A DNA stretch of 64,000 bases from the NCBI GenBank assembly GCA_030528055.1, contig JAUMZQ010000009.1:1-64000 (forward strand), read 5' to 3'. Within the stretch, counting starts at the first letter, position 1. Every line of letters starts with the position of its first letter. The position numbers and the translations under genes are program-made. The notes under the pieces were generated by a model. That model did not search any database. It was not told the DNA's origin and worked only from the letters and a program-made list of their open reading frames with translations. Shown piece after piece: positions 36,442 through 45,745 of this stretch. This DNA comes from Streptococcus sp. GTDB taxonomy: Bacteria > Bacillota > Bacilli > Lactobacillales > Streptococcaceae.

Positions 36442-37458
36442 ATGACAGATTCAGTATTCCAAGGAAGAAGTTTCTTGGCTGAGAAAGATTTTACACGTGC
36501 AGAGTTAGAGTACCTTATCGGACTTTCAGCTCATTTGAAAAAATTGAAAAAACAAAATATTGAGCACCGCTACCTTGCAGGTAAAAATATTGCTCTTTTG
36601 TTTGAAAAAACTTCAACTCGTACACGTGCAGCTTTTACAACTGCCGCAATTGATTTAGGTGCACATCCAGAATACTTGGGTGCAAACGATATCCAATTAG
36701 GTAAAAAAGAATCTACTGAAGATACAGCAAAAGTTTTAGGACGTATGTTCGACGGAATCGAATTTAGAGGTTTCAGTCAACGTATGGTTGAAGAGTTAGC
36801 TGAATTTTCAGGAGTACCAGTATGGAATGGTTTGACTGATGAGTGGCATCCAACTCAAATGCTAGCTGACTACCTTACTGTTCAAGAAAACTTTGGAAAA
36901 TTAGAAGGTTTAACTTTAGTATACTGTGGAGACGGACGCAACAATGTTGCAAATAGTCTTCTTGTAACAGGTGCTATTCTTGGAGTGAATGTACATATCT
37001 TCTCACCAAAAGAACTCTTCCCAGAAGCAGAAATTGTTTCACTAGCTGAAGGATTTGCTAAAGAAAGTGGAGCACACATCTTGATTACTGATGATGCAGA
37101 CAAAGCAGTAAAAGGAGCTGATGTTCTTTATACAGATGTTTGGGTATCAATGGGTGAAGAAGATAAATTTGCAGAACGTGTTGCTCTTCTTAAACCATAT
37201 CAAGTAAACATGGAATTGGTTAAAAAAGCAGAAAATGAAAATCTTATTTTCTTACATTGCTTACCAGCTTTCCACGATACAAATACAGTATATGGTAAAG
37301 ACGTAGCTGAAAAATTTGGTGTATCAGAAATGGAAGTTACAGATGAAGTCTTCCGTAGCAAATATGCTCGCCACTTTGATCAAGCTGAAAACCGTATGCA
37401 TACAATTAAAGCAGTTATGGCTGCTACCTTAGGAAATCTTTATATTCCAAAAGTATAA
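36442..37458 (+). CDS. arcB: Ornithine carbamoyltransferase, catabolic
   Basis: This 338-residue transferase converts citrulline and phosphate to ornithine and carbamoyl phosphate (second ADI step). Carbamoyl-phosphate binding motif EKTSTRTR is at about residues 55-62. The ornithine side is formed by [11 protein letters not shown] and the [10 protein letters not shown] loop. Its position in the arc cluster argues for the catabolic role, although argCJBD in the same window also needs an ornithine carbamoyltransferase to make arginine. Co-transcribed with arcA. Confidence 0.97.
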   Translation: MTDSVFQGRSFLAEKDFTRAELEYLIGLSAHLKKLKKQNIEHRYLAGKNIALLFEKTSTRTRAAFTTAAIDLGAHPEYLGANDIQLGKKESTEDTAKVLGRMFDGIEFRGFSQRMVEELAEFSGVPVWNGLTDEWHPTQMLADYLTVQENFGKLEGLTLVYCGDGRNNVANSLLVTGAILGVNVHIFSPKELFPEAEIVSLAEGFAKESGAHILITDDADKAVKGADVLYTDVWVSMGEEDKFAERVALLKPYQVNMELVKKAENENLIFLHCLPAFHDTNTVYGKDVAEKFGVSEMEVTDEVFRSKYARHFDQAENRMHTIKAVMAATLGNLYIPKV

Positions 37459-37491
37459 TAAAAAAACTAAACCGTAATACCAACAGCTATG

Positions 37492-37523
37492 AGGGCTGCG
37501 ACTAATAGCTTTAGTCCAGCCCT
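37492..37523 (+). other. Hairpin between arcB and arcC
   Basis: AGGGCTG (37492-37498) pairs with CAGCCCT (37517-37523), and inside it GACTAA (37500-37505) pairs with TTAGTC (37511-37516), with one bulged C. Only a weak T tail follows. It may be a leaky terminator or an RNA-processing or stabilising structure. Confidence 0.7.
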
Positions 37524-37585
37524 TATTTAATGCTTAGTTAATTTATTTTAAAACTAAGACGACCATTATTATAAAACCTTTATAT

Positions 37586-37599
37586 AATAAAGTTAGGAG
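37586..37599 (+). promoter_or_regulatory. arcC ribosome-binding region complementary to the csRNA
   Basis: AATAAAGTTAGGAG, containing the arcC Shine-Dalgarno GGAG, is the exact reverse complement of csRNA bases 17115-17128. Pairing would hide the arcC ribosome-binding site. Confidence 0.55.
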
Positions 37600-37609
37600 A
37601 ACAGAAAAT

Positions 37610-38557
37610 ATGGCAAATCGTAAAATCGTTGTCGCTTTGGGTGGAAACGCCATTTTATCTTCAGATCCATCAGCAAAAGCACAACAAGAAGCTTTGGTGG
37701 AGACAGCTAAACACCTTGTAAAATTAATCAAAAATGGAGATGATTTAATTATCACTCATGGGAATGGACCACAAGTTGGAAATCTTTTGTTGCAACATTT
37801 GGCTGCAAATTCAGATAAAAATCCAGCTTTTCCACTGGATTCTCTAGTAGCTATGACAGAAGGAAGCATTGGATACTGGCTTCAAAGTGCTTTGCAAAAT
37901 GCATTATTAGAAGAAGGAATCAAAAAAGATGTTGCTTCTGTTGTGACGCAAGTAGTGGTAGATAAAAACGATCCAGCTTTTACTAATTTAAGTAAACCAA
38001 TCGGTCCATTTTATTCTGAGTCAGAAGCAAAAGAAGAAGCAGAAAAGAGTGGAGCAGTCTTTAAAGAAGATGCTGGACGTGGATGGAGAAAAGTTGTTGC
38101 TTCACCAAAACCGGTTGATATTAAAGAAATTAATACAATTCGTACCTTGCTAAATGATGGACAAATTGTTATTGCAGCTGGTGGTGGTGGTATTCCAGTT
38201 GTTCAAGAAGCAGATGGAAGCACTGTCGGAGTAGAAGCAGTTATTGATAAAGATTTTGCTTCACAACGCTTAGCTGAATTGGTTGAAGCGGATCTCTTCA
38301 TCGTTTTAACTGGTGTAGACTATGTTTATGTAAACTACAACAAACCAAATCAAAGCAAGTTAGAACGAGTAAATGTAGCTCAATTAGAAGAATATATCCA
38401 AGAAGAACAATTTGCTCCAGGTAGCATGTTACCAAAAGTACAAGCAGCGATTGCTTTTGTTAATGGTCGACCAGAAGGTGAAGCCGTTATTACTTCCCTT
38501 GAAAACTTAGGTGCATTGATTGAGTCTGAAAGCGGAACAATCATTGAAAAAGGATAA
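37610..38557 (+). CDS. arcC: Carbamate kinase
   Basis: This 315-residue amino-acid-kinase-fold enzyme makes ATP and carbamate from carbamoyl phosphate and ADP, the energy-yielding ADI step. It shows [44 protein letters not shown] and [14 protein letters not shown], and has the normal length. It lies 151 bp after arcB behind a hairpin. An AT-rich TATAAT-like sequence at 37583-37588 could support some internal transcription. Its ribosome-binding site is the predicted csRNA target. Confidence 0.97.
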   Translation: MANRKIVVALGGNAILSSDPSAKAQQEALVETAKHLVKLIKNGDDLIITHGNGPQVGNLLLQHLAANSDKNPAFPLDSLVAMTEGSIGYWLQSALQNALLEEGIKKDVASVVTQVVVDKNDPAFTNLSKPIGPFYSESEAKEEAEKSGAVFKEDAGRGWRKVVASPKPVDIKEINTIRTLLNDGQIVIAAGGGGIPVVQEADGSTVGVEAVIDKDFASQRLAELVEADLFIVLTGVDYVYVNYNKPNQSKLERVNVAQLEEYIQEEQFAPGSMLPKVQAAIAFVNGRPEGEAVITSLENLGALIESESGTIIEKG

Positions 38558-38600
38558 TTATTGCATCATCTTTTAATAAATGATTATTCTATCATTTGAA

Positions 38601-38639
38601 TTTTGAAAATAAATGAAACAGTCTATTTTATTTTCAAAA
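38601..38639 (+). other. Hairpin between arcC and arcD
   Basis: A perfect 13-bp A/T-rich stem, TTTTGAAAATAAA (38601-38613) with TTTATTTTCAAAA (38627-38639). There is no T tail, so it is unlikely to be a strong terminator. It precedes the internal arcD promoter. Confidence 0.7.
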
Positions 38640-38671
38640 CTACTAGTTATTTTAAAATAAATATGTTAAAA

Positions 38672-38697
38672 TATACTTATATAGAAAACGTTTTCTC
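38672..38697 (+). promoter_or_regulatory. Internal arcD promoter with cre site
   Basis: TATACT at 38672-38677 is a probable -10 box, with a weak T-rich -35 near 38650. The near-perfect palindrome GAAAACGTTTTC (38684-38695) lies at the expected transcription start and matches a cre core, so CcpA could block arcD and arcT separately from arcABC. Confidence 0.65.
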
Positions 38698-38758
38698 AAA
38701 TAATTGTTAAGAAAACAAATCGTTTTTTACACCTTGTTAGACGTTAGGAGGAAAACAA

Positions 38759-40294
38759 ATGAGTGAAAAAACAAAAAAAGGATTTAAGATGCCATCATCT
38801 TATACCGTTCTTTTTATCATCATTGCCATTATGGCAGTATTGACTTGGGTTATTCCAGCCGGTGTGTATGGTAGTGATAAAGATGGGAATTTTATTCCTG
38901 GTACATACAAAATGGTTACACAAAATCCTCAAGGTCTTTGGGATGTGCTGATGGCACCTGTTCGAGGTATGATTGGGACTCAACCAGCAGAAGATTCTAT
39001 GATTAAAGCAACAGATGGTGCTATCACTGTCGCATTCTTCATATTGATGGTTGGTGGTTTTCTTGGTGTTGTTAATGAAACAAAATCTCTAGATACAGGG
39101 ATTGCTTCTATTGTCAAGAAATTTAAGGGACGAGAGAAGTTATTAATTTGGGTTTTGATGCCATTATTTGCCCTAGGTGGTACAACCTATGGTATGGGTG
39201 AAGAAACAATGGCATTTTATCCATTGATTGTCCCAGTTATGATGGCGGTTGGATTTGATAGTTTAACCGGGGTCGCCATTGTTTTGTTAGGATCTCAAAT
39301 TGGTTGTTTAGCATCTACACTCAATCCGTTTGCAACTGGTGTTGCTTCTGAGGCAGTGAATACTTCTGTTACTGAGGGTATTTTGCTACGTTTGATTTTC
39401 TTAGTTGTATTAACTGTTTTAAGCACATGGTTTGTTTATCGTTATGCAAGTAAAATTCAGAAAGATCCAACAAAATCTTTGGTATACAGTACTCGTGAGG
39501 AAGACCTTAAATATTTTAATGTAGAAGAATATTCAGGTGTTGAATCTAACCTTAGCAAAAAACAAAAACATGTACTTATATTATTTGCCCTAACCTTTGT
39601 TATCATGATAATGAGCTTAGTCGCGTGGCATAAACTGAATATTAATATTTTCCAAGACTTTACTAGTTGGTTACAAAGCGTTCCATTTTTAGGTAATTTC
39701 GTTGGTTCATCTATGCCACCTATCGGTGACTGGTTCTTTAACGAAGTATCAATGCTCTTTATATTTATGGGTATCTTGATTGGTATTGTTTATGGATTAA
39801 AAGAAGACAAAATTATTTCCTCTTTCATGAATGGTGCTGCAGACCTTTTAAGTGTTGCTTTAATCGTTGCTCTTGCACGTGGTATTCAAGTAATCATGAA
39901 TGATGGTATGATTACAGCTACTATTCTTAACTGGAGTAAAGAAGCTTTGAGTGGTCTACCTTCACAAGCCTTTATTATCTTAACTTATATCTTCTATCTA
40001 CCAATGTCATTCTTGATTCCATCTTCATCAGGTCTTGCTAGTGCAACAATGGGTATCATGGCTCCATTGGGAGGATTTGTAGGTGTAAGACCAAGTCTTA
40101 TTATCACCGCTTTCCAATCTGCTTCAGGATTACTTAACCTTGTAGCACCTACATCAGCTATTGTAATGGGAGCACTATCTATTGGACGCATTGGATTAGG
40201 AACATGGTGGAAATTCATTGGTAAATTACTTGTTGTTGTTATTATTGTTACCATCCTACTTCTCCTTCTAGGAACTTACGTTCCATTCTTGTAA
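38759..40294 (+). CDS. arcD: Arginine/ornithine antiporter, YfcC/ArcD family
   Basis: This 511-residue protein has about 12-13 membrane segments. It belongs to the YfcC (C4-dicarboxylate-carrier-like) family used as ArcD in streptococci: LTWVIPAGVYGSDKDG, GGTTYGMGEETMAFYPLIVP and LIPSSSGLASATMGIMAPL are typical. It should import arginine in exchange for ornithine, completing the ADI pathway. AGGAGG precedes the ATG. arcT follows at 21 bp. Confidence 0.93.
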   Translation: MSEKTKKGFKMPSSYTVLFIIIAIMAVLTWVIPAGVYGSDKDGNFIPGTYKMVTQNPQGLWDVLMAPVRGMIGTQPAEDSMIKATDGAITVAFFILMVGGFLGVVNETKSLDTGIASIVKKFKGREKLLIWVLMPLFALGGTTYGMGEETMAFYPLIVPVMMAVGFDSLTGVAIVLLGSQIGCLASTLNPFATGVASEAVNTSVTEGILLRLIFLVVLTVLSTWFVYRYASKIQKDPTKSLVYSTREEDLKYFNVEEYSGVESNLSKKQKHVLILFALTFVIMIMSLVAWHKLNINIFQDFTSWLQSVPFLGNFVGSSMPPIGDWFFNEVSMLFIFMGILIGIVYGLKEDKIISSFMNGAADLLSVALIVALARGIQVIMNDGMITATILNWSKEALSGLPSQAFIILTYIFYLPMSFLIPSSSGLASATMGIMAPLGGFVGVRPSLIITAFQSASGLLNLVAPTSAIVMGALSIGRIGLGTWWKFIGKLLVVVIIVTILLLLLGTYVPFL

Positions 40295-40315
40295 AAGTAT
40301 GGATGAGGTGGTTTC

Positions 40316-41647
40316 ATGAGTTATGTAATAACAGATAAGAACAAGGAGGCATTTCTTCAATCTTTGAAAACAATTGTCTCTTTTCCCTCAGTGTTAAACG
40401 AGGGTGAAAATGGAACACCTTTTGGACAAGCAATTCAAAATGTCCTAGAAAAAACTTTAGAAATTTGTCAAGATTTAGGTTTTAGTACCTATCTTGATCC
40501 TAAAGGTTATTATGGATATGCAGAAATCGGTCAGGGAGAAACCATCCTGGCCGTTCTCTGTCATTTGGATGTTGTTCCAGCAGGTGATTTATCAGAATGG
40601 CGTACGCCTCCTTTTGAAGCAATTGTGCAAGATGGTTGGATTTTTGGACGTGGAGTTCAAGATGATAAAGGACCATCTATGGCTGCACTATATGCCGTTA
40701 AATCTTTGATGGAGGCAGGTATTGAGTTTAAAAAACGAATTCGTTTTATTTTTGGAACGGATGAAGAAACCTTATGGCGCTGTATGGAACGTTATAATAA
40801 ATTGGAACAACAAGCTGCGGCTGGTTTTGCACCTGATTCATCTTTTCCTTTGACTTATGCAGAAAAAGGCTTGTTGCAAGTGAAGTTACATGGTCTTGGA
40901 TCTAAAGAATTCGATTTGGAGGCTGGCGGTGCTTTTAATGTTGTACCCAATCAAGCAAGTTATAAAGGAGCATTGACCAAAGAGCTTATAAAAAGACTAG
41001 AAAACCATCATTTTGAGTATGAAAAAATATCAGATGGTGTAGTAGTTCTTGGAAATTCAAAGCATGCCAAAGATGCAGCAGAAGGAACAAATGCGATTGT
41101 CCGATTGGCAATGGTTTTAGATGAGTTGAACTCTCATCCTACTTTGAATTTTATTGCCCAAGCAGTTGGAGAAGATGCAACAGGAAAATTGTTATTTGGC
41201 GATATAAAAGACGAACCCTCAGGCTCGCTATCGTTTAATATTGCAGGTTTAACACTTCAGCCAGAAAAATCTGAAATTCGAATTGATATTCGTATACCGG
41301 TGCTAGCTGATAAAGATAAACTGGTTGAACAATTAAAAACTATTGCTAGCAATTATCAATTAAGCTATGAAGAATTTGATTACTTAGCACCACTTTATGT
41401 TCCTTTGGAAAGTGAATTAGTAAGTACTTTGATGCAAGTTTATCAGGAAAAGACAAATGATTATAGCCCAGCAGTTTCTTCTGGTGGAGCAACTTTTGCC
41501 CGTACGATGCCTAATTGTGTCGCTTTTGGAGCACTTTTTCCTGAAATGGAACAGACCGAACACCAAGCCAATGAACGAGCAAAGTTAGAAGATTTTTATA
41601 AAGCAATGGAAATTTATGCTGAAGCTATTTATCGATTGGCAACTTAA
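40316..41647 (+). CDS. arcT: M20-family dipeptidase of the arc operon
   Basis: This 443-residue zinc-dependent PepV-like dipeptidase has the metal-binding blocks CHLDVVPAGDLSEW, GRGVQDDKGPSMAALYA and GTDEETLWRCMERY, with a later conserved His near the C terminus (EQTEHQANE). Streptococcal arc operons often end with such a peptidase, which probably frees arginine from peptides to feed ArcA. It lies 21 bp after arcD, in the same transcript, and is followed by a bidirectional terminator. Confidence 0.92.
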   Translation: MSYVITDKNKEAFLQSLKTIVSFPSVLNEGENGTPFGQAIQNVLEKTLEICQDLGFSTYLDPKGYYGYAEIGQGETILAVLCHLDVVPAGDLSEWRTPPFEAIVQDGWIFGRGVQDDKGPSMAALYAVKSLMEAGIEFKKRIRFIFGTDEETLWRCMERYNKLEQQAAAGFAPDSSFPLTYAEKGLLQVKLHGLGSKEFDLEAGGAFNVVPNQASYKGALTKELIKRLENHHFEYEKISDGVVVLGNSKHAKDAAEGTNAIVRLAMVLDELNSHPTLNFIAQAVGEDATGKLLFGDIKDEPSGSLSFNIAGLTLQPEKSEIRIDIRIPVLADKDKLVEQLKTIASNYQLSYEEFDYLAPLYVPLESELVSTLMQVYQEKTNDYSPAVSSGGATFARTMPNCVAFGALFPEMEQTEHQANERAKLEDFYKAMEIYAEAIYRLAT

Positions 41648-41652
41648 TAAAA

Positions 41653-41696
41653 ATACAAAACAAAACGAGTCTCATGAGGCTCGTTTTGTTTTGTAT
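41653..41696. terminator. Bidirectional terminator between arcT and argR
   Basis: A 17-bp stem (41653-41669 with 41680-41696) with A-runs and T-runs on its two sides, so it can stop transcription from arcT (plus) and argR (minus). Confidence 0.9.
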
Positions 41697-41755
41697 GGAT
41701 AATAAATTTTTTATTTTCAAGCTAAAAAGTAAAATTTAAACTGGTTTGTTTTTGA

Positions 41756-42226
41756 CTATTTACTAAAGAAAAACGGAGGTGTAAATTCCTTTAATTTTTC
41801 AAAACAGTCAAGAGCTCCTTTGGAATCCTCACAAATCACTAAACAGACATCATCTCCACAGATAGTAGCAACGATTTGCGGAAGTTCTAGAGCATCTAAA
41901 ATTGCACCAAAAGATTGTGCAAGACCGGGAAGGGTCTTCAAGACCACTTGATTTTGGACGGGACGAAGCATAATCAGTGCATCTTCCATATAAAAGCGTA
42001 GGCGCTTTTCCCATCTGGAAGGAGCGATACTGTTGATAACGTAATAAGAAGTATCATTCTCATTAACTTTAACTAAATTAAGTGCTTTCATATCTCGTGA
42101 GAGAGTAGATTGGGTAACGATTACGCCATTTGATTCTAATAGTTCTTGTAATTCTTGTTGGGTGTGAACTTTCTTTTCCATAATTAAAGAGCGAATCAAG
42201 CGGTGTCTATTTTCAATTTTATTCAT
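41756..42226 (-). CDS. argR: ArgR-family arginine repressor/activator
   Basis: From the minus-strand ATG at 42226 this is a 156-residue regulator with an N-terminal winged helix ([23 protein letters not shown]) and a C-terminal hexamerisation and arginine-binding domain ([16 protein letters not shown]; most relatives have GTIAGDDT). AGGTGA lies 5 nt before this ATG; the GTG at 42235 is part of that ribosome-binding site. It follows queA by 12 bp and is probably co-transcribed. In S. gordonii this position holds ArcR, which with Flp controls arc; it could also act on the ARG boxes before argC. Confidence 0.92.
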   Translation of the reverse strand: MNKIENRHRLIRSLIMEKKVHTQQELQELLESNGVIVTQSTLSRDMKALNLVKVNENDTSYYVINSIAPSRWEKRLRFYMEDALIMLRPVQNQVVLKTLPGLAQSFGAILDALELPQIVATICGDDVCLVICEDSKGALDCFEKLKEFTPPFFFSK

Positions 42227-42238
42227 ATTATTCACCTA

Positions 42239-43267
42239 TTATTTAATAAACATAGCATCGCCAAAACTAAAAAAGCGATACTGTTCTGAGATAGCATGCT
42301 GGTATGCTTGAAGGGTTAATTCGCGACCAGCAAAAGCAGATACAAGCATAACAAGAGTCGATTTTGGAAGATGAAAATTAGTTGAAAAAGCATCCACAAC
42401 TTTCCACTGATAACCTGGTTTGATAAAAATATTCGTCCATCCAGAATCTGCTTGAATGTCACCGTCAAATTTGTTGCCGATAGTTTCGAGTGTACGAATG
42501 GAAGTTGTACCGACAGCGATAATGCGGTGTCCACTAGCTTTTACATGCCTTAATGTTTGGGCAGCTTCTTCGGACAAAACATAAAATTCGGAGTGCATTT
42601 CATGTTCTTCTAGATTATCAACGGCTACAGGTCGAAAAGTTCCTAAACCTACATGTAGCGTTAAATAAACTAGTTTAACCCCTTTGTTAGCAATTTGCTG
42701 AAGTAATTCTGGAGTGAAGTGAAGTCCAGCGGTTGGAGCTGCTGCTGAACCATTTTCTTTGGCATAGACTGTTTGATAACGTTCAGAATCTTTCAATTTT
42801 TCATGGATATATGGTGGTAGAGGCATTTCTCCCAAACTTTCCAATACTTCAAGAAAGATGTTTTGATAATCAAAACGAACAATACGTCCTCCATGTTCCA
42901 ACTCTTTTGTGACAGTGGCTTTTAGACGACCATCACCAAAAGAAATTTGCGTTCCAATCTTGAGCCGTTTAGCAGGTTTAGCTAAGACTTCCCAAAAATC
43001 TCCTTCAATATTTTTTAAAAGTAGTAACTCAACATGCCCACCAGTTTCAAGTTTGCTTCCATGTAATCGTGCAGGAAGCACGCGAGTATTGTTCATAACC
43101 AGCGCATCTCCGGGATTTAGTTGGTCAATAATTTGACCGAAATGTTGATCAGAAAAAGTTTTTTTATTTCGATCAACCACTAGAAGCCGTGAGGCATCAC
43201 GTTTTTCTAAAGGGGTTTGAGCGATTAATTTTTCAGGTAAATGAAAATCAAAATCAGCAGTATTCAT
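42239..43267 (-). CDS. queA: S-adenosylmethionine:tRNA ribosyltransferase-isomerase
   Basis: From the minus-strand ATG at 43267 (AAGGAGAAAAA upstream) this is a 342-residue QueA, which transfers the ribosyl part of S-adenosylmethionine to preQ1 in tRNA to make epoxyqueuosine. [44 protein letters not shown] and GLGTFRPV are diagnostic. A longer open frame to 43369 exists but begins beyond a good -10 (TATAAT, minus strand, 43354-43349), so the short form is chosen. queA beside arc is known from the gordonii/sanguinis group. Confidence 0.95.
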   Translation of the reverse strand: MNTADFDFHLPEKLIAQTPLEKRDASRLLVVDRNKKTFSDQHFGQIIDQLNPGDALVMNNTRVLPARLHGSKLETGGHVELLLLKNIEGDFWEVLAKPAKRLKIGTQISFGDGRLKATVTKELEHGGRIVRFDYQNIFLEVLESLGEMPLPPYIHEKLKDSERYQTVYAKENGSAAAPTAGLHFTPELLQQIANKGVKLVYLTLHVGLGTFRPVAVDNLEEHEMHSEFYVLSEEAAQTLRHVKASGHRIIAVGTTSIRTLETIGNKFDGDIQADSGWTNIFIKPGYQWKVVDAFSTNFHLPKSTLVMLVSAFAGRELTLQAYQHAISEQYRFFSFGDAMFIK

Positions 43268-43348
43268 TTTTTCTCCTTGATTAGTTTTTAGGTTAGGGAA
43301 TATTCTTCTTAAAATTAGTAAGTACATTGTGATAATTGAGATAGGTCT

Positions 43349-43357
43349 ATTATAACA
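43349..43357 (-). promoter_or_regulatory. queA-argR promoter (extended -10)
   Basis: On the minus strand TGTTATAAT ends at 43349. It is an extended -10 about 82 bp before the queA start. Confidence 0.65.
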
Positions 43358-43419
43358 TGGATATATCAAATTTTCAGCTAGATATCAACAGAAAAAGCAT
43401 AAAAAATTCATATTTTTTC

Positions 43420-43448
43420 TTGACAAAAATTGGTCTATACCATATAAT
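43420..43448 (+). promoter_or_regulatory. nagB promoter with NagR-type operator
   Basis: TTGACA (43420-43425), a 17-bp spacer and TATAAT (43443-43448) form a near-perfect promoter. The spacer contains TGGTCTATACCA (43431-43442), a near-palindrome matching the dre-type site of GntR-family regulators NagR/YvoA/DasR (TGGTATAGACCA). Binding there would occlude RNA polymerase unless amino-sugar phosphate is present. Confidence 0.82.
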
Positions 43449-43477
43449 AAAGATAAGAAAAACAGAGGAGAAAAACA

Positions 43478-44185
43478 ATGAAAATTATTAAGGTTGAAAA
43501 TCAAATTGAAGGTGGAAAAATTGCGCTTGATTTACTAAAGGAAAAACTTTCAAAAGGTGCTAAGACGTTGGGATTAGCAACAGGAAGTAGTCCTTTAGAA
43601 TTTTACAAACAAGTTGTCAATAGTTCAGTAGATTTATCAGATTTGATTAGCGTAAATCTGGATGAATATGTGGGACTAGAACCGACTGATCCACAATCTT
43701 ATCAGTATTTTATGCAAGAAAATCTTTTTTATGCAAAACCACTAAAAGAAAGTTTCTTGCCAGATGGCAAAGCCGTTGATACGGCTGCTGAAGTGAAACG
43801 CTACAGCCAAGTTTTGAAAGAACATCCAGTAGATTTACAGATTTTAGGAGTTGGTCGCAACGGACATATTGGATTTAATGAACCTGGAAGTAGCTTTGAT
43901 TGTGGAGTTCATGTAGCCGATTTGACAGCGTCTACTATTGAAGCTAATGCAAGATTTTTTGATAAGATAGAAGAAGTGCCAACACAAGCATATTCGATGG
44001 GAATTGCTAACATCATGAGTGCAAAATCAATTATTTTATTTGCTTACGGTTTAGAGAAAGCGCAGGCTATTAAAGGAATAGTTGAAGGAGAAGTTACAGA
44101 GCAACTTCCAGGAAGTATCCTACAAAAACATGATGATGTTGTAATCATCGCGGATGGAGATGCACTTAGCTTGTTAGAAAAATAA
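43478..44185 (+). CDS. nagB: Glucosamine-6-phosphate deaminase
   Basis: This 235-residue isomerase/deaminase converts glucosamine-6-phosphate to fructose-6-phosphate and ammonia, feeding amino sugars into glycolysis. It has [24 protein letters not shown], the catalytic [15 protein letters not shown], and [11 protein letters not shown]. The short form without the C-terminal allosteric extension of E. coli NagB is normal for Firmicutes. It also completes the sialic-acid route started by nanE at 60377. Monocistronic, under probable NagR control. Confidence 0.97.
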   Translation: MKIIKVENQIEGGKIALDLLKEKLSKGAKTLGLATGSSPLEFYKQVVNSSVDLSDLISVNLDEYVGLEPTDPQSYQYFMQENLFYAKPLKESFLPDGKAVDTAAEVKRYSQVLKEHPVDLQILGVGRNGHIGFNEPGSSFDCGVHVADLTASTIEANARFFDKIEEVPTQAYSMGIANIMSAKSIILFAYGLEKAQAIKGIVEGEVTEQLPGSILQKHDDVVIIADGDALSLLEK

Positions 44186-44194
44186 TGATTTATT

Positions 44195-44226
44195 TCCTAT
44201 CTAATTTATATTGGATAGGATTTTTA
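44195..44226 (+). terminator. Terminator after nagB
   Basis: TCCTATC (44195-44201) pairs with GATAGGA (44214-44220), extended by AAT/ATT inside, followed by TTTTT. Confidence 0.85.
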
Positions 44227-44245
44227 TATTTTTAATCAAAAAATA

Positions 44246-44254
44246 TGCTATACT
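44246..44254 (+). promoter_or_regulatory. dacA promoter (extended -10)
   Basis: TGCTATACT is an extended -10 element. GGAGG lies 6-7 nt before the ATG. Confidence 0.6.
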
Positions 44255-44286
44255 TATGAGAGGGAAGTCTTTTTACGGAGGTTTTT

Positions 44287-45609
44287 ATGAAGAGAAAAAT
44301 TTTTTTCTTTTTCAGTTTCTTTTTGTTGAGTTTGCTAATTCCCCATTCTGTTCATGCAGATGAATTAGTAGACATGGCTAGAAAAATGTATCCTAATGAC
44401 AATGTTCAAGCAATCAATCGCCCTAAATCTTCATTGATTTTTGATGGGAATACAGGCGATGTTCTTTGGCAAGACAATATTGATGAGGTTCGGGATCCAG
44501 CTAGTATGAGTAAGTTAATGACTTTATACTTACTTTTTGAGTCTATCAAAGAAGGAAAAGTCAGCGAAGACACAATTATAAAGGCGACACCAGAAGATCA
44601 ATCGATTGCCAATATTTATGAAATTTCTAACAATAAAATTGTTGCAGGAGTTGACTATACAGTATCAGAATTGATTACGATGACTGTTGTTCCGTCTTCA
44701 AATGCTGCAACGATTATGCTGGCTAATTATTTGTCCGCAAATGATCCAGATGCTTTTTTGGACAGAATGAATAGTAAATCAAAAGAATTGGGAATGACGC
44801 ATACAAAATGGTTTAATGCTAGCGGTGCTGTAGCCTCTTCTTTCAAAGGTTACTACAATCCCCAAAATTATAACCATTTTACTTGTAACCAAACGACAGC
44901 GCGTGATTTGGGTATTTTGGTTTATCATTTTCTTAAAAACTATCCTAATATTTTAAAATATACCAATCAAGCGAGGGTAACGGTTAAGCAAGGAACCCCT
45001 TATGAAGAAACGTTTGATACTTACAACTATTCTCTACCAGGTGCTAGATATGGCATTGATGGAGTTGATGGTTTAAAAACTGGTTCCAGTCCTGAAGGAT
45101 CGTTTAATTATATTGCGACGATTAAACGCGGAGATCAAAGACTTGTTTCTGTAATTATGGGAGTTGGAAATTGGGCCGATCAAGACGGAGAATACTACCG
45201 ACATCCGTTTGGAAATGCTTTGATTGAGAAAGCCTACTCTGATTATGAGTATAAAAAAGTTCTTTCAAAGGGAGAACAAGATATTGATAATCAAAAATAT
45301 AAATTATCAGAAGATTTTTATGCGACGGTGAAAAAAGGAAGCAAGACCAAAGTGACCGTTCAAAATGATACTTTGAAGGCTGAAAATGGTTTAACAACAT
45401 TATCACCAACTATTTCAAATGAAATAAAAGTTGAAAAAACTGGAAATGCTATTGAACAGCTATTTGAAAGTAAAAGTAATAGCAAGGCTGCACCTAGTTC
45501 TTTCATTAGTGATTGGATGATTATTTTGTTACCGATTGGAATCTTACTGTTAATTATTCTGTTTGAGATACGAAATCGTCGGAAAAGAAGTACGAAAAAT
45601 CGGAAATAA
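44287..45609 (+). CDS. dacA: D-alanyl-D-alanine carboxypeptidase (PBP3-like)
   Basis: This 440-residue low-molecular-weight penicillin-binding protein trims the terminal D-Ala from peptidoglycan stem peptides. A signal peptide ends at about residue 25 (SVHADE). The active-site motifs are SMSK (Ser73, Lys76), SSN near residue 137 and KTGS at 264. A C-terminal beta-domain follows, then a transmembrane helix (about residues 410-430) with a basic tail. Length and layout match pneumococcal PBP3. The gene is monocistronic. Confidence 0.95.
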   Translation: MKRKIFFFFSFFLLSLLIPHSVHADELVDMARKMYPNDNVQAINRPKSSLIFDGNTGDVLWQDNIDEVRDPASMSKLMTLYLLFESIKEGKVSEDTIIKATPEDQSIANIYEISNNKIVAGVDYTVSELITMTVVPSSNAATIMLANYLSANDPDAFLDRMNSKSKELGMTHTKWFNASGAVASSFKGYYNPQNYNHFTCNQTTARDLGILVYHFLKNYPNILKYTNQARVTVKQGTPYEETFDTYNYSLPGARYGIDGVDGLKTGSSPEGSFNYIATIKRGDQRLVSVIMGVGNWADQDGEYYRHPFGNALIEKAYSDYEYKKVLSKGEQDIDNQKYKLSEDFYATVKKGSKTKVTVQNDTLKAENGLTTLSPTISNEIKVEKTGNAIEQLFESKSNSKAAPSSFISDWMIILLPIGILLLIILFEIRNRRKRSTKNRK

Positions 45610-45694
45610 ACGATTATAGATAAAAGTTCTATTTGATTTAACAAATCATTACTTCGCTTTCCTTAGAAAGTTGGAATAATGTTTACTATATTTT

Positions 45695-45731
45695 CTACAA
45701 CAGTTCAATGAACTGTTGTAGTTATTTTTAA
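45695..45731 (+). terminator. Terminator after dacA
   Basis: CTACAACAGTTCA (45695-45707) and TGAACTGTTGTAG (45709-45721) form a perfect 13-bp palindrome followed by TTATTTTT. It ends only about 15 bp before the next gene, so it may also act as a leader attenuator for the MFS gene. Confidence 0.8.
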
Positions 45732-45745
45732 GGAGATTGCTTGCT

